A stretch of 64,000 bases of DNA from Thioploca ingrica (GCA_000828835.1 AP014633.1:2232001-2296000), one strand, 5' to 3'; numbered from the stretch's first letter, positions 42,080 to 52,228 are shown. The notes: generated by a model from the sequence alone, not told the origin. A program made the numbers and translations.

Positions 42080-42477
42080 GTTTAGTCAGCATAACAATTA
42101 ATTAAGGTCGGTTGTTTGTTGAGTGCTTAATTCTTAGGGCTACCTTATTCTTAGGGGTACCTTGTGTCGCCTTGATGATTAGGTTGAGCATAAAGTACCT
42201 TTGATTGAAGTAACCCCCATTTTTAACTGGTTAACATCAGCAAATTCCTTTGTTATTCACGCCTTCTTACCTACACTAACTTTGGTTGCAAGCGTGGATT
42301 ATAGGCACTGTTTCAGCACAGATCAAATGAGGACAGATTGAACAGGGCTGGTGAGAAGAAAATAAGTTAAACCACGAAGAAAGAGGGAAAGAGAAAGGTT
42401 TCAAATGATTTGAAATTATTCTCTTTCCACCCAGTCTTTTATTCCTCTTAGTTAACGTTCTGAATAAGGTTATTCAG
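42080..42477. other. Intergenic region: leader of the betaine block and 3' end of the giant gene
   Basis: 398 bp, no credible gene. It contains a direct repeat of 'ATTCTTAGGG' (about 42129 and 42146), a strong hairpin at 42386-42428 and a TAACTGA overlapping the giant gene's stop (42474-42480). Confidence 0.5.
42386..42428. terminator. Strong hairpin downstream of the giant secreted-protein gene
   Basis: GGAAAGAGAA then TTTCAAAT are mirrored by ATTTGAAA then TTCTCTTTCC around a very short loop, giving a stem of about 18 pairs with a small bulge. It lies 50 bp past the stop at 42478 and could stop transcription from the right. It lacks a clear U-run, so a processing or stability role is also possible. 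Confidence 0.5.
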
Positions 42478-45400
42478 TTATTCGACGGCATAATGTCTAG
42501 TGCACCCCAGCGCCATCCCTTCTATATCTTGATAAGGTTTTTCTAGGGTATCAACCGGTTCAACAACACAATTTTTATTACTATCCACATTAACTGAGTA
42601 GACAATATCTTTGCCATCAATACCCATTAAGAAAACATTTCCTGAAATTATTTCCAAAGCTTCAATCTTGCGATTTTCTAGCAAAGTGCAAATCAGAGTT
42701 GGTTTGGCTGCGTTACCTTCATAACGTAGGATTTTATTTCTTTGTGCCAAGTAGAGCACTGTACCCTCTTCGTTCCAAGTGAGATCATCAATCCGTATGG
42801 TAGAAAGCCATTCAAATTGAGGAAGTAGCGGTAATTGATTGACATCAACCCAAAAAAGTCCATTGCCTGGTGACCATCCCCACAACAAGCCGGTCATGGG
42901 GTTAAAGGAAAGACCACTGACATCACCAAGTCCCAAGTCGCCCACTAAATTGAGTTGTCCGGTAGAACTATCTACGGTATAAAGAATACCCGGTAATAGC
43001 GCATCTTTTCCGGAAGCCGCGTACAGTTGTTCTGTTTCTAAAGAAGCATCTAAAGCTTCAATATCGTGAGCAACATAAAGAGCCCCTAAGGGATTGACAG
43101 TTTTTGTTTGCGGATCAATGACCAAGAATTGGGAGTTATTCAATCCTTCATCGTCAACGGCATACAGTTTACATGTGGTTACTTTCTCAACGATGAATGA
43201 CATCGTGGCGCTCAACGGTCCTGAACCACTGCTATTAGCGGTTTGTATCCACCATTGTGCTTCACCTTCAGCCAGTTCTTTGTCTGGAGTAACGGAACAA
43301 AGCTGAGTTTCTTCACTACAATTGGCTTCCACACTGGTATACATTTTTTCAAACACCTGGCCACTCGCATCTTGCACCCGCATGAGATACTGTGTCGCCT
43401 TTGGTACGGTTTGCCAAGTGTAAGTTGGCAGATTCTGATGCAGGGTGACTTGAGGCGAAACTAAAGTCGCCGCTAATGGAGTTGTGAGTACGGTAAAAGG
43501 CAATGCTTGGCTCCACTGACCGTTACCCACTTGGTTTTGAGTTTGAATATTCCAGCTATAATTGCCATCAGTTAGCGGCGTGGTTGGGCTGAAAGAACAA
43601 GTTTCCTGCTCACTCTGACAATTAGAAATCGTTTCCTCAACGACAACTTGATTATCAGCATCAGTCACTTGTAATTGATAAGTCGTTGCAGTGGCAATTG
43701 TATTCCAAGTATAAGTAGGCTTGTTCTCACGGATAACTTCACTGGGTGAAACTAAAGTAGTCGCTAAGGGTGGACATTGCACTACAAAAGATAAAGTTTC
43801 ACTCCAGGGTGCTTCTCCTTTTAGGTTAGCCGCTTTGACTTGCCATTGAATGTTACCCTCTGCGGTTTGGAAATCTGGCGTTACTGAGCAAAGGGTGGCA
43901 TTACAATTCGCTTCGATAGCACTATACCAACGTTCAGTTGTCCCTTGGCTGTCCTGTACCGACAATAGATATCGCGTAGCTAAAGCCGCCGGTTGCCAAC
44001 TATAAGTCGGTGTTTGGTTGCAATTGACCAAAGTCTGAGCGGGTGAAATTAAATTCGTCGCATCCGGAAGAGTCTTGACGTTAAAGGAACTTGGACTACT
44101 CCAGGCACTTGAACTGACTTCGTTACGGGTTTGGACTTGCCATTGATAGTTACCATCGGATAAATTGAGATTATTTACATTAACGGCGCAAATTTCTTGG
44201 CCCGGACTACTACAATTCAAACTCGCAGCCGAATACCATTTTTTCATGACGGCTTGCCCTTGTGCATTTGTTATCTGGAGTTGATAGAGGGTTGCACCAG
44301 AAATAGCCTGCCACTTATAAGCAATAGCACTGCTTTGGACTGGTGGGAACCCCGATAGAGAAGTGCCGGTTCCTCCAGGAAAGAGAGTATTGCCAGAGGT
44401 AGCACCACCGCTACTAGGAATTAAGGTGGGAGCCGCTGGTGGACACTTCATAGTAAAAGATAAAGTTTCACTCCACGGCGCTTCTCCTTCTGGGTTAGCT
44501 GCTTTGATTCGCCAACTCACGTTACCCTCTGCCGGTTTGAAATCTGGCGTTATTGAACAATCGGTTAAAGTACAATTGGCTTCAGTTGAACTATACCAAC
44601 GTTCTATTACCTCAAGATTATCTTGCACTGCGAGTAGATACCGAGTGGCTAAATAAGCCGGTTTCCAGCTATAAGTCGGGAATTGGTTGCAGTTAACGAA
44701 GGTTTGAGTAGGTGAAATTAAACTGGCTGCATCCGGAAGAACCTTAATAGTCATCGGCATTGCCCCACTCCAAGCACCTGGGCCAACTTGATTTTGCGTC
44801 AGCACCTTCCAACTATAGTTACCATCGAGTAATTTCGGAGTGGGAGTGAAAGAACAAGCGCCTGGGTTAACAGGACAATTGATCCCGGTTTCATCAATCA
44901 CGATTTGGTTGTTGGCATCAAGTACTTGTAAACGGTAGGTTGTGGCTGTAGGAATAGCATTCCAAGTATAAGTAGGCGTATTATCATTAATCACGCCGGT
45001 TGGTGAGACTAGGGTAGTAGCCGGGGGTGGACATTTCACCGCAAACGACCCCGCTTCACTCCAAGGCCCTTCCCCTTTCGTGTTAGCCGTTTTTACTCGC
45101 CAATTCACATTGCCCTCTGCCGGTTTGAACTCGGGTGTGACTGAACAAGTAGTATTACCACAATTCGCTTCGGTATCAGAATACCAATGTTCAATTGTTC
45201 CTTGGCTATCCTGTACCGACAAGAGATATCGCGTGGCTAAATTCGTCGGTTTCCAACTATAAGTCGGGGTTTGAGTACAATTGAGCAGGGTTGCTGTCGG
45301 TGAGACTAACGTCGTTGCATCCGGAAGCATCTTGATAGTCATTGGCATTGCCCCACTCCAAGCGCCTGGGCCAACTTGATTTTGCGTCAGCACCTTCCAA

Positions 45401-48400
45401 CTATAGTTGCCATCGAGTAATTTCGGCGGGGGGGTGACAGAGCAAATGCCTTGGTTAACATTACAATTGGCACTGGTTTCGTCAACCACGATTTGGTTAT
45501 TGGCATCAAGCACTTGTAAACGGTAGGTCGTGGCAGCGGGAACGCTATTCCAAGTATAAGTGAGCGTATTATCATTAATCACGCTCGTCGGTGAGACCAA
45601 GGTCGTGGCCGGGGGTGGACATTTCACCGCAAACGACCCCGCTTCACTCCAAGGGCCTTCCCCGGTGGAATTAGCGGTTTTTACTCGCCAAGTCACATTG
45701 CCTTCTACCACGTTAAAGTCTGGGATTACCGAGCAAAGCGTATCAGTACAATTCGCTTCGGTCATACTATACCAGCGTTCCGTTAATTGACTCGTATCCT
45801 GGATGGATAACAGATAACGAGTGGCTAAATTCGCTGGTTTCCAACTATAAGTGGGTTTTTGAGTACAATTGAGCAGAGTTGCTGTCGGTGAGACTAATGT
45901 TGCTGCATCAGGCAGCATCTTGATGATAAAAGGCAATGTGTTACTCCATACACCATAACCCACTTCATTACGGGTTTGTACGTTCGAGTAGTAAGTGCCA
46001 TCTGGCAAATTGAGACCCCCCACGTTAACTGAGCAATTCTGTTGGCCACTATTACAATTCAAACTGGTGGCTGAATACCATTTTTTCAAGATCACTTGCC
46101 CTTGTGAATTTTTTATCTGCAATTGATAAAGCGTGGCACTGGGAACCGTTTTCCAGGTATAGGCAACTAGATTGCTATTCGTTACCGGTATCGCTGTGGA
46201 CAGCGTGGTTGGCGGTGGCGGACACTTTACTGCAAATGACAAGGTCGTACTCCATGGCCCGTCTCCTTTGGAATTGGCTGTTTTTACTCGCCATTGAACA
46301 TTACCTTCCACCACGGGGAAATCCGGTGTAACCGAACAAGTGGTTGTTGTACAATTAGCTTCAATATTACTGTACCAGCGTTCGGTGGTTACTCCTAAAG
46401 CATCTTGTACTGATAATAAATATCGCGTGGCTAAGGCAGCCGGTTGCCAACTATAAGTGGGTTTTTGAGTACAATTGAGCAAAGTTCCCGTGGGTGAAAT
46501 CAAAGTAACGGCATCCGGAAGCATCTTGATAGTCATGGGCATCGCCCCACTCCAAGCGCCTGGGCCAACTTGATTTTGCGTCAGCACCTTCCAACTATAG
46601 TTGCCATCGAGTAATTTCGGCGGGGGGGTGACAGAGCAAACGCCTGGGTTAACATTACAATTAGCACTAGTTTCGTCAACCACGATTTGGTTATTGGCAT
46701 CAAGCACTTGTAAACGGTAGGTCGTGGCAGCGGGAACGCTATTCCAAGTATAAGTGAGCGTATTATCATTAATCACGCCCGTCGGTGAGACCAGGGTAGT
46801 AGCCGGGGGTGGGCATTTCACCGCAAACGACCTCGATTCACTCCAAGGCCCTTCCCCTTTCGTGTTAGCCGTTTTTACTCGCCAAGTCACATTGCCTTCT
46901 ACCACGTTAAAGTCTGGGGTTACCGAACAAAGCGTATCATTACAATTCGCTTCTATCATACTGTACCACCGTTCCGTTAATTTACTCGTATCTTGGACGG
47001 ATAACAGATAACGCGTGGCTAAATTCGCCGGTTTCCAACTATAAGTGGGTTTTTGAGTACAATTGAGCAAAGTTCCCGTGGGTGAAATCAAAGTAGCGGC
47101 ATCCGGAAGCATCTTGATAGTCATGGGTAATGTTTGACTCCAAGTCCCTTCTCCAACTTCATTGCCAGTTAGGATTTGCCATTGGTAATTGCCATCAGGT
47201 AAGTCGACTGCCAAATTAACCGTACAAACCCCTTGACCTTGACTACAATTCAAACTATTAGCCGGATAGGATTTGTCTACAACAACTTGTCCTTGCTGAT
47301 TTTTTATTTGTAATTGATAAAATGTAGCGCTGGGAACAGCTTGCCAACTATAAGAAGTAGGATTATTGGCGGGTAGTGGTATTCCAGAGATAGATTGATT
47401 ACTTACTACACCAGGAAAAAGAGTACTACCGGTGGTAGGGCTACTCGGGACTAAAGTTGTTGCCGGTGGCGGACATTTCATGGTGAAAGTGTTAGTAGTA
47501 CTCCATGGTCCCTCTCCTTTAGAATTAGCGGTTTTTATTTGCCATTGTACTGAACCTTCAGCCGGTTGAAATGCTGGTGTTACTGAACAAGTCTTTGTCT
47601 GATCGACACAATTGACTTCACTCGCATTATACCATTGTTCAAATACTGGATTCTTTGCATCTTTTATATGTAATAAGTAGCGTGTTGCCAATGCCGCCGG
47701 TTGCCATTGATAAGTCGGTAATAGGCTACATTTAATGGTATTTTCCAGTGGCGCAACTAAAGTAGCCGGATCGGGAAGTGTTTTGACGGTGAAAGATAAA
47801 GTATTACTCCATAAATCGCCACCAGCTTGATTTTGAGTTTTAACTTGCCATTGATAAGTCCCATCAGCTAAAGAGGTTCCTGGTGCTACTGAACACGAAC
47901 CGGCTTGACTGTCACAAGCAATTTCATCGGAAGAATATTTATTGTCAATCAGTACATTATGATTAGCATCAACTAACTGCAACTCATATATCGTTGCGCT
48001 GGGAACGCTATGCCAACTAAAGGTAGGTGTATTAGTATAAATAATCTCGGCGGGTGAAATTAAAGTAGTGGCTGGGGGGGGGAGTACTAAAGCAAAACTT
48101 TTTCCCTTAATAAATACAGCTGAATCCAAACTAAAGTCACCTCTATCAGCAATAGCCAGTTTCATATGATGCTGTTTTCCTGGGGTGACTTTAGCTACGG
48201 CTGATAAGACGGTGGTAAATCCATCGAATTCAGTCAAAAATGGGGTAATAGTTCCTGGTATACAACTGTTTTTATTATAGTCGGTAATATTACTGGGGGA
48301 GGGATATTCATTATCGTAGTAATATTTGCTATTTGACCATTTATTAATTGTGTTAATGGCTACTGGAGTAGAAGACTTCGGAACGAGGGCAATATTTTGA

Positions 48401-48903
48401 TCATTTAAGAAAAAGGCAAATATATCATTAAATTTAGAACCTACCCACTCTGGATATTCTTCTGAAGCAAAAACATATTCAAATTTTAAAGTATCACCCT
48501 GTGGTATAAAATCAAATTCTAATACCGAAGCATCATAGGTAGTAGTACCTTGCTCCAGAGTATTAAGGCTACTATCACCCGGTTTACGGTTAACCGTAGT
48601 TGTTTTATAGCATTTATTAGGGCCAATCGCATTGGTAACGTTACCCGTAGTTAAAATAACACCTCTGTCAATCCCTAATCCATCTCCCATCCCGTTACTA
48701 AAAATGCCGGAGGCTTGGTAAGCACCTTGGTACTTGATTCCAGAAACGGTAATTTGACTACTGGAGGTATCAATCAACTCAGTTATCAAACCATTGGCAC
48801 TAAGTGTTCCTCCTAATGGACTGACTGAGATAGCAAAACTATTGTTACCCCACAGCAAAAAAGTGATTGCTAAAATCACTCGGATAGTTTTCTGGTTATA
48901 CAT
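42478..48903 (-). CDS. Giant secreted modular protein: choice-of-anchor L domain plus 16 FN3/Ig-like modules
   Basis: About 2141 residues from ATG 48903 (AGGGGA 6 nt upstream; a frame extension to 48936 includes that site). A signal peptide (VILAITFLLWGNNSFA) precedes a choice-of-anchor L domain, residues about 30-270 ('GVILTTGNVTNAIGPN', 'FEYVFASEEYPEWVGSKFND'). Residues about 275-1905 are 16 modules of about 100 residues, strictly alternating two types: A (TTLVSPTGVINDNTLTYTWN ... LTQNQVGPGAWS) and B (LLNCTQKPTYSWKPANLATR ... KTANTKGEGPWS). Nearly every module has a Cys pair about 5-9 apart (NCxx...CSV); B modules have two more. Residues about 1910-2141 look like a beta-propeller (LYAVDDEGLNNSQFLVIDP). 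No sortase or PEP-CTERM sorting signal is seen. Probably an adhesin or sheath component. Confidence 0.85.
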   Translation of the reverse strand: MYNQKTIRVILAITFLLWGNNSFAISVSPLGGTLSANGLITELIDTSSSQITVSGIKYQGAYQASGIFSNGMGDGLGIDRGVILTTGNVTNAIGPNKCYKTTTVNRKPGDSSLNTLEQGTTTYDASVLEFDFIPQGDTLKFEYVFASEEYPEWVGSKFNDIFAFFLNDQNIALVPKSSTPVAINTINKWSNSKYYYDNEYPSPSNITDYNKNSCIPGTITPFLTEFDGFTTVLSAVAKVTPGKQHHMKLAIADRGDFSLDSAVFIKGKSFALVLPPPATTLISPAEIIYTNTPTFSWHSVPSATIYELQLVDANHNVLIDNKYSSDEIACDSQAGSCSVAPGTSLADGTYQWQVKTQNQAGGDLWSNTLSFTVKTLPDPATLVAPLENTIKCSLLPTYQWQPAALATRYLLHIKDAKNPVFEQWYNASEVNCVDQTKTCSVTPAFQPAEGSVQWQIKTANSKGEGPWSTTNTFTMKCPPPATTLVPSSPTTGSTLFPGVVSNQSISGIPLPANNPTSYSWQAVPSATFYQLQIKNQQGQVVVDKSYPANSLNCSQGQGVCTVNLAVDLPDGNYQWQILTGNEVGEGTWSQTLPMTIKMLPDAATLISPTGTLLNCTQKPTYSWKPANLATRYLLSVQDTSKLTERWYSMIEANCNDTLCSVTPDFNVVEGNVTWRVKTANTKGEGPWSESRSFAVKCPPPATTLVSPTGVINDNTLTYTWNSVPAATTYRLQVLDANNQIVVDETSANCNVNPGVCSVTPPPKLLDGNYSWKVLTQNQVGPGAWSGAMPMTIKMLPDAVTLISPTGTLLNCTQKPTYSWQPAALATRYLLSVQDALGVTTERWYSNIEANCTTTTCSVTPDFPVVEGNVQWRVKTANSKGDGPWSTTLSFAVKCPPPPTTLSTAIPVTNSNLVAYTWKTVPSATLYQLQIKNSQGQVILKKWYSATSLNCNSGQQNCSVNVGGLNLPDGTYYSNVQTRNEVGYGVWSNTLPFIIKMLPDAATLVSPTATLLNCTQKPTYSWKPANLATRYLLSIQDTSQLTERWYSMTEANCTDTLCSVIPDFNVVEGNVTWRVKTANSTGEGPWSEAGSFAVKCPPPATTLVSPTSVINDNTLTYTWNSVPAATTYRLQVLDANNQIVVDETSANCNVNQGICSVTPPPKLLDGNYSWKVLTQNQVGPGAWSGAMPMTIKMLPDATTLVSPTATLLNCTQTPTYSWKPTNLATRYLLSVQDSQGTIEHWYSDTEANCGNTTCSVTPEFKPAEGNVNWRVKTANTKGEGPWSEAGSFAVKCPPPATTLVSPTGVINDNTPTYTWNAIPTATTYRLQVLDANNQIVIDETGINCPVNPGACSFTPTPKLLDGNYSWKVLTQNQVGPGAWSGAMPMTIKVLPDAASLISPTQTFVNCNQFPTYSWKPAYLATRYLLAVQDNLEVIERWYSSTEANCTLTDCSITPDFKPAEGNVSWRIKAANPEGEAPWSETLSFTMKCPPAAPTLIPSSGGATSGNTLFPGGTGTSLSGFPPVQSSAIAYKWQAISGATLYQLQITNAQGQAVMKKWYSAASLNCSSPGQEICAVNVNNLNLSDGNYQWQVQTRNEVSSSAWSSPSSFNVKTLPDATNLISPAQTLVNCNQTPTYSWQPAALATRYLLSVQDSQGTTERWYSAIEANCNATLCSVTPDFQTAEGNIQWQVKAANLKGEAPWSETLSFVVQCPPLATTLVSPSEVIRENKPTYTWNTIATATTYQLQVTDADNQVVVEETISNCQSEQETCSFSPTTPLTDGNYSWNIQTQNQVGNGQWSQALPFTVLTTPLAATLVSPQVTLHQNLPTYTWQTVPKATQYLMRVQDASGQVFEKMYTSVEANCSEETQLCSVTPDKELAEGEAQWWIQTANSSGSGPLSATMSFIVEKVTTCKLYAVDDEGLNNSQFLVIDPQTKTVNPLGALYVAHDIEALDASLETEQLYAASGKDALLPGILYTVDSSTGQLNLVGDLGLGDVSGLSFNPMTGLLWGWSPGNGLFWVDVNQLPLLPQFEWLSTIRIDDLTWNEEGTVLYLAQRNKILRYEGNAAKPTLICTLLENRKIEALEIISGNVFLMGIDGKDIVYSVNVDSNKNCVVEPVDTLEKPYQDIEGMALGCTRHYAVE
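43183..48083 (-). repeat. Eight A-B module pairs with a 1194-bp higher-order repeat
   Basis: The coding repeats run from about 48083 to 43183. Successive A-type modules end in 'IKMLP' or 'VKTLP' and successive B-type modules in 'FAVKCPP'. The block 46581-46769 is almost identical to 45387-45575, exactly 1194 bp (four modules) away, which shows a recent duplication of a four-module unit. Confidence 0.8.
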
Positions 48904-48945
48904 GTTTTTTCCCCTATGAATTATTGATATTTGCACCTAGCTCAT

Positions 48946-49482
48946 TCACAATGTTGAATCGGGATCCCACCGAGTAACATAGGCTACTTCATCAGAGAAA
49001 TTCTGCATATTCAATTGGGTCCATTTAGAACGGTCCACTTTGGCCAGTTCAATTCCCGGTTCTAATTCGACGGCATAAAAACAATGTTCATTAACAAATT
49101 CTAAATCCATAGGAATGTTAAAACTTAACACCAATTCTTGTTCAGCATCGCATGGTGATCCACTTTGACTATTGTGGCTACAAAAAGCAGTGGGGATATC
49201 GGTTAACCCGTTCTTCGTAATAAACCATAATTTCTCTGCTGATTCACAGGGGTGATAAATAACATACAATTGAAAAGCAGAATCAGGATTATTGGCGTTT
49301 TTTTCATTAAACCAATAACGCAATTCGATTGGTTCACCTAAGGCTTTGACTTTTAATTCTGATGAAGTTTCACCGGCAATTTCCAACCCCTCATAGTTTT
49401 CTGCTTGTCCTATTAAGGGAAAAATACTGATGAGGGTGAGAAAAAAGCTTCTTTTAACCCATTTTTTGCTAAACTTAAACAT
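48946..49482 (-). CDS. Small secreted protein, probable partner of the giant protein
   Basis: 178 residues with a signal peptide (SFFLTLISIFPLIGQA). The mature part has four cysteines (YHPCESA, AFCSHNS, SPCDAEQ, EHCFYAV) and a beta-rich look. I do not recognise a family. It lies 42 bp upstream of the giant modular protein on the same strand, so both are likely made from one transcript and exported together. A helper, anchor or co-assembling subunit is a reasonable guess and nothing more. Confidence 0.7.
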   Translation of the reverse strand: MFKFSKKWVKRSFFLTLISIFPLIGQAENYEGLEIAGETSSELKVKALGEPIELRYWFNEKNANNPDSAFQLYVIYHPCESAEKLWFITKNGLTDIPTAFCSHNSQSGSPCDAEQELVLSFNIPMDLEFVNEHCFYAVELEPGIELAKVDRSKWTQLNMQNFSDEVAYVTRWDPDSTL

Positions 49483-49760
49483 AATTCACTCCTTATGAAG
49501 GATTCAGATAACAATATCGAACAGGAGGAAAGAAGCTTATTCTAAGAGAATATTAAGGAATCTCTAAAAATTCCCCTGTCCTTAAGGTGGTCATCATGGA
49601 ATGGAGAATAATTAAATACCATACGAATAACCAAGATGACATATCCCCTGATTGATCAAAATGACGAGGACCATCATATATTTTTGTAATTATAGCATAA
49701 TTTAAGTACTAAGAATAATTTATATTTTACTTCTTCGCTATCAGAAAATTGCTTATTTTT

Positions 49761-51971
49761 ATGTCCACATTGCTTGCTTTTTTTGCCACTGCACCTAAAG
49801 GGATGGAACCTTTATTAGCCAATGAACTACATGACACTTTTAATCTGAGTCAAGTTTCACCGACTCGTGCCGGGGTTGCTTTTCAAGGAACGATAACTCA
49901 AGCTTATCGAATTTGTCTGTGGTCACGAATTGCTAATCGAATATTATTACCACTGAGCACCTTTCCCGCTCCGGATCCTGAGGCGTTATATGAGGGTGTT
50001 CAAACGATTCGCTGGGATGAACATCTGGCAGCGGATGGTTCATTAGCGGTTGATTTCACTAGCCGTCAATCTCATCTGCAACATACTCATTTTGGCGCAC
50101 TGAAAGTTAAAGACGCGATTGTGGACCAATTTCGTACTTACTATCAAATTCGTCCTAATGTTAACCAACAACAACCGGATCTTAGAATTAATGTCCATTT
50201 AGATCATGATCAAGCGATTGTTAGTATTGATTTAAGTGGTGATAGTCTACATCGACGTGGCTATCGAGAAAGCGGTGGACCGGCACCCCTAAAAGAAAAT
50301 TTAGCGGCAGCCATACTCATCTGGGCTGGTTGGCCGCAGATCGCTGCCCAAGGGGGTCAATTATTAGATCCCATGTGTGGTTCTGGCACTTTGCCTATTG
50401 AAGCCGCTTTGATAGCCGCCGATATTGCACCGGGACTATTACGTTCTTACTTTGGCTTTTTACATTGGCGACAACATGATCCTATCCGGTGGGCTAATTT
50501 ATTAGCCGAAGCCCAACAACGTAAAGTAGCCGGTCTTAGTCAATTACCCAAAATAATGGGTTACGATATCGACAAAAATGCAATACGCAGTGCACTCATT
50601 CATGTTGAACGTGCGGGACTGACCGGGAAAATTCACCTGGAAAAACGATCTTTAGCGCAATTAACCGCTTTACCCAGTCCGGGTTTATTGGTGACCAATC
50701 CTCCTTATGGCGAACGTTTAGGTAATTACGAAGCCATGAAACATTTATATAGCCATTTAGGTGAGGTTCTTCGCACCCACTTTCAAGGTTGGCAAGCCGC
50801 TGTGATAGCTAGTGATTTAGACATGGGAAAGCAAATTGGCATTCGTGCTAACAAAAAATATACCCTCTATAATGGCGCCTTAGAGTGTAAATTATTACGC
50901 TTTAACATCGAGTCACAATGGTTTATGCAACCGCAAACCACTACCGAGCCGCCGTGGTATCAACCACCACCGGTTCCATTGGTAGACAAGGTAAACCAGT
51001 GGAGCCAAGGTGCTCACATGTTAGCTAATCGGTTACAAAAAAACCTCAAACATCTGAAACGTTGGGTACAACGTGAACAAATTCATTGTTTTCGTTTATA
51101 TGACGCTGATTTACCCGAATATGCCATTGCCATTGATATCTATGAACAATGGATACACGTACAAGAATATGCACCCCCAAAAACCATTGATCAGCAAAAA
51201 GCAAAAGATCGCTTACAAGAAGCTTTAGCTGTGATTGCCGAAGTTTTGCAAACACCGCCCCAACGAATTTTCTTAAAAGTGCGACACCCCCAAAAAGGCA
51301 AAACGCAATATCAAAAACACAATAACACCGGTCAGTTCTATGAAATTCACGAAGACAAGGCCATATTTCTCGTAAATCTAACGGATTACCTAGACACAGG
51401 TTTATTTTTAGATCACCGCCTTACTCGTCAACTCATTTTCTCCTTGGCTCAAGGGCAACGCTTTCTCAATCTATTTGGGTATACGGGTACCGCAACAGTA
51501 CAAGCTGCTTTAGGGGGTGCGATGGCGACCACCACGGTTGATACTTCCAAAACTTATTTGGCTTGGGCACATCGCAATTTAATTCGTAATGGCTTAAGTG
51601 AACATCATCACCAGTTGATTCAAGCGGATTGCCAGTCTTGGTTACAACAAGAAGCAGATAGATTCACCCAATCCCCGCGATTGGGACGTTATGGGTTAAT
51701 TTTTTTAGATCCACCGACATTCTCTAATTCTAAACAAACTGACCAAACCTTAGACATTCAGCGCGATCATGTCACCCTCATTCGTACCGCTTTAAAATGT
51801 TTAACTCGGAATGGCGTATTAATTTTTTCAACGAATTACCAAAAATTTAAACTGGATACTCAAGCATTCACCCAATTACAATTGGAAAACATGAGCCATT
51901 TAACCTTACCCAAAGATTTTGAACGTAACCCACGTATTCACCAATGTTGGAAAATTTACCCCAGCTACTGA
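49761..51971 (+). CDS. rlmL: Bifunctional 23S rRNA methyltransferase RlmKL
   Basis: 736 residues from ATG 49761 (FFATAPKGMEPLLANEL); an in-frame TTG at 49749 is not needed. A THUMP domain (about 45-160) is followed by the RlmL methyltransferase with LLDPMCGSGTLPIEAAL and TNPPYGERLG (NPPY), then by the RlmK half with FLNLFGYTGTATVQAALGG and IFLDPPTFSNSK. E. coli RlmKL (702) makes m2G2445 and m7G2069 in 23S rRNA. The fused form is typical of gammaproteobacteria. It is intact and stands alone, with a transposase remnant downstream. Confidence 0.95.
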   Translation: MSTLLAFFATAPKGMEPLLANELHDTFNLSQVSPTRAGVAFQGTITQAYRICLWSRIANRILLPLSTFPAPDPEALYEGVQTIRWDEHLAADGSLAVDFTSRQSHLQHTHFGALKVKDAIVDQFRTYYQIRPNVNQQQPDLRINVHLDHDQAIVSIDLSGDSLHRRGYRESGGPAPLKENLAAAILIWAGWPQIAAQGGQLLDPMCGSGTLPIEAALIAADIAPGLLRSYFGFLHWRQHDPIRWANLLAEAQQRKVAGLSQLPKIMGYDIDKNAIRSALIHVERAGLTGKIHLEKRSLAQLTALPSPGLLVTNPPYGERLGNYEAMKHLYSHLGEVLRTHFQGWQAAVIASDLDMGKQIGIRANKKYTLYNGALECKLLRFNIESQWFMQPQTTTEPPWYQPPPVPLVDKVNQWSQGAHMLANRLQKNLKHLKRWVQREQIHCFRLYDADLPEYAIAIDIYEQWIHVQEYAPPKTIDQQKAKDRLQEALAVIAEVLQTPPQRIFLKVRHPQKGKTQYQKHNNTGQFYEIHEDKAIFLVNLTDYLDTGLFLDHRLTRQLIFSLAQGQRFLNLFGYTGTATVQAALGGAMATTTVDTSKTYLAWAHRNLIRNGLSEHHHQLIQADCQSWLQQEADRFTQSPRLGRYGLIFLDPPTFSNSKQTDQTLDIQRDHVTLIRTALKCLTRNGVLIFSTNYQKFKLDTQAFTQLQLENMSHLTLPKDFERNPRIHQCWKIYPSY

Positions 51972-52017
51972 TTACAGAACCAACCGCAGACTGGTTCAAC
52001 GGTGCTGACCAAAGCGG

Positions 52018-52228
52018 ATGGATGTCACTTTTCGTGAAAAGGCCAGCCGCAGTCGCAAAGGGAGCGCCCCGGCCAGGTTGACTACGGCTCGACATCTCGG
52101 TCTTGGGCGGTTTGAGGCTGACGCGATGCAGCCTTGCTAACAAACACCGTCAAGCCGATTGGAGCGATAGCCACCGCGCCAAGCTCGTCTTTGGAAAGGC
52201 ATTTCAAGGCGCTGGCCCTGATTCATAG
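52018..52228 (+). pseudogene. GC-rich remnant of an IS transposase C-terminus
   Basis: The stretch 51995-52225 is clearly more GC-rich than its surroundings. One frame reads MDVTFREKASRSRKGSAPAR then LTTARHLGLGRFEADAMQP to a stop at 52138; shifting by one at that point continues NKHRQADWSDSHRAKLVFG. The pattern 'LDVTFxEDxSRxRKGxAPxNLxxxRHLAL ... KRRQAGWDDxY' is that of the C-terminal end of DDE transposases of the ISAs1/IS4 type, from memory. Only this end survives and it is frameshifted. It also marks where foreign DNA came in between rlmKL and rpsU. Confidence 0.5.

Noticed and set aside
44363-47011. Short plus-strand open frames within 43-47 kb
   Set aside because: They repeat in step with the modules of the giant minus-strand gene and are shadows of its codon bias.
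51868-52143. Minus-strand 91-residue frame
   Set aside because: It overlaps the end of rlmKL, has no ribosome site, and the plus strand of the same block carries transposase-like sequence.
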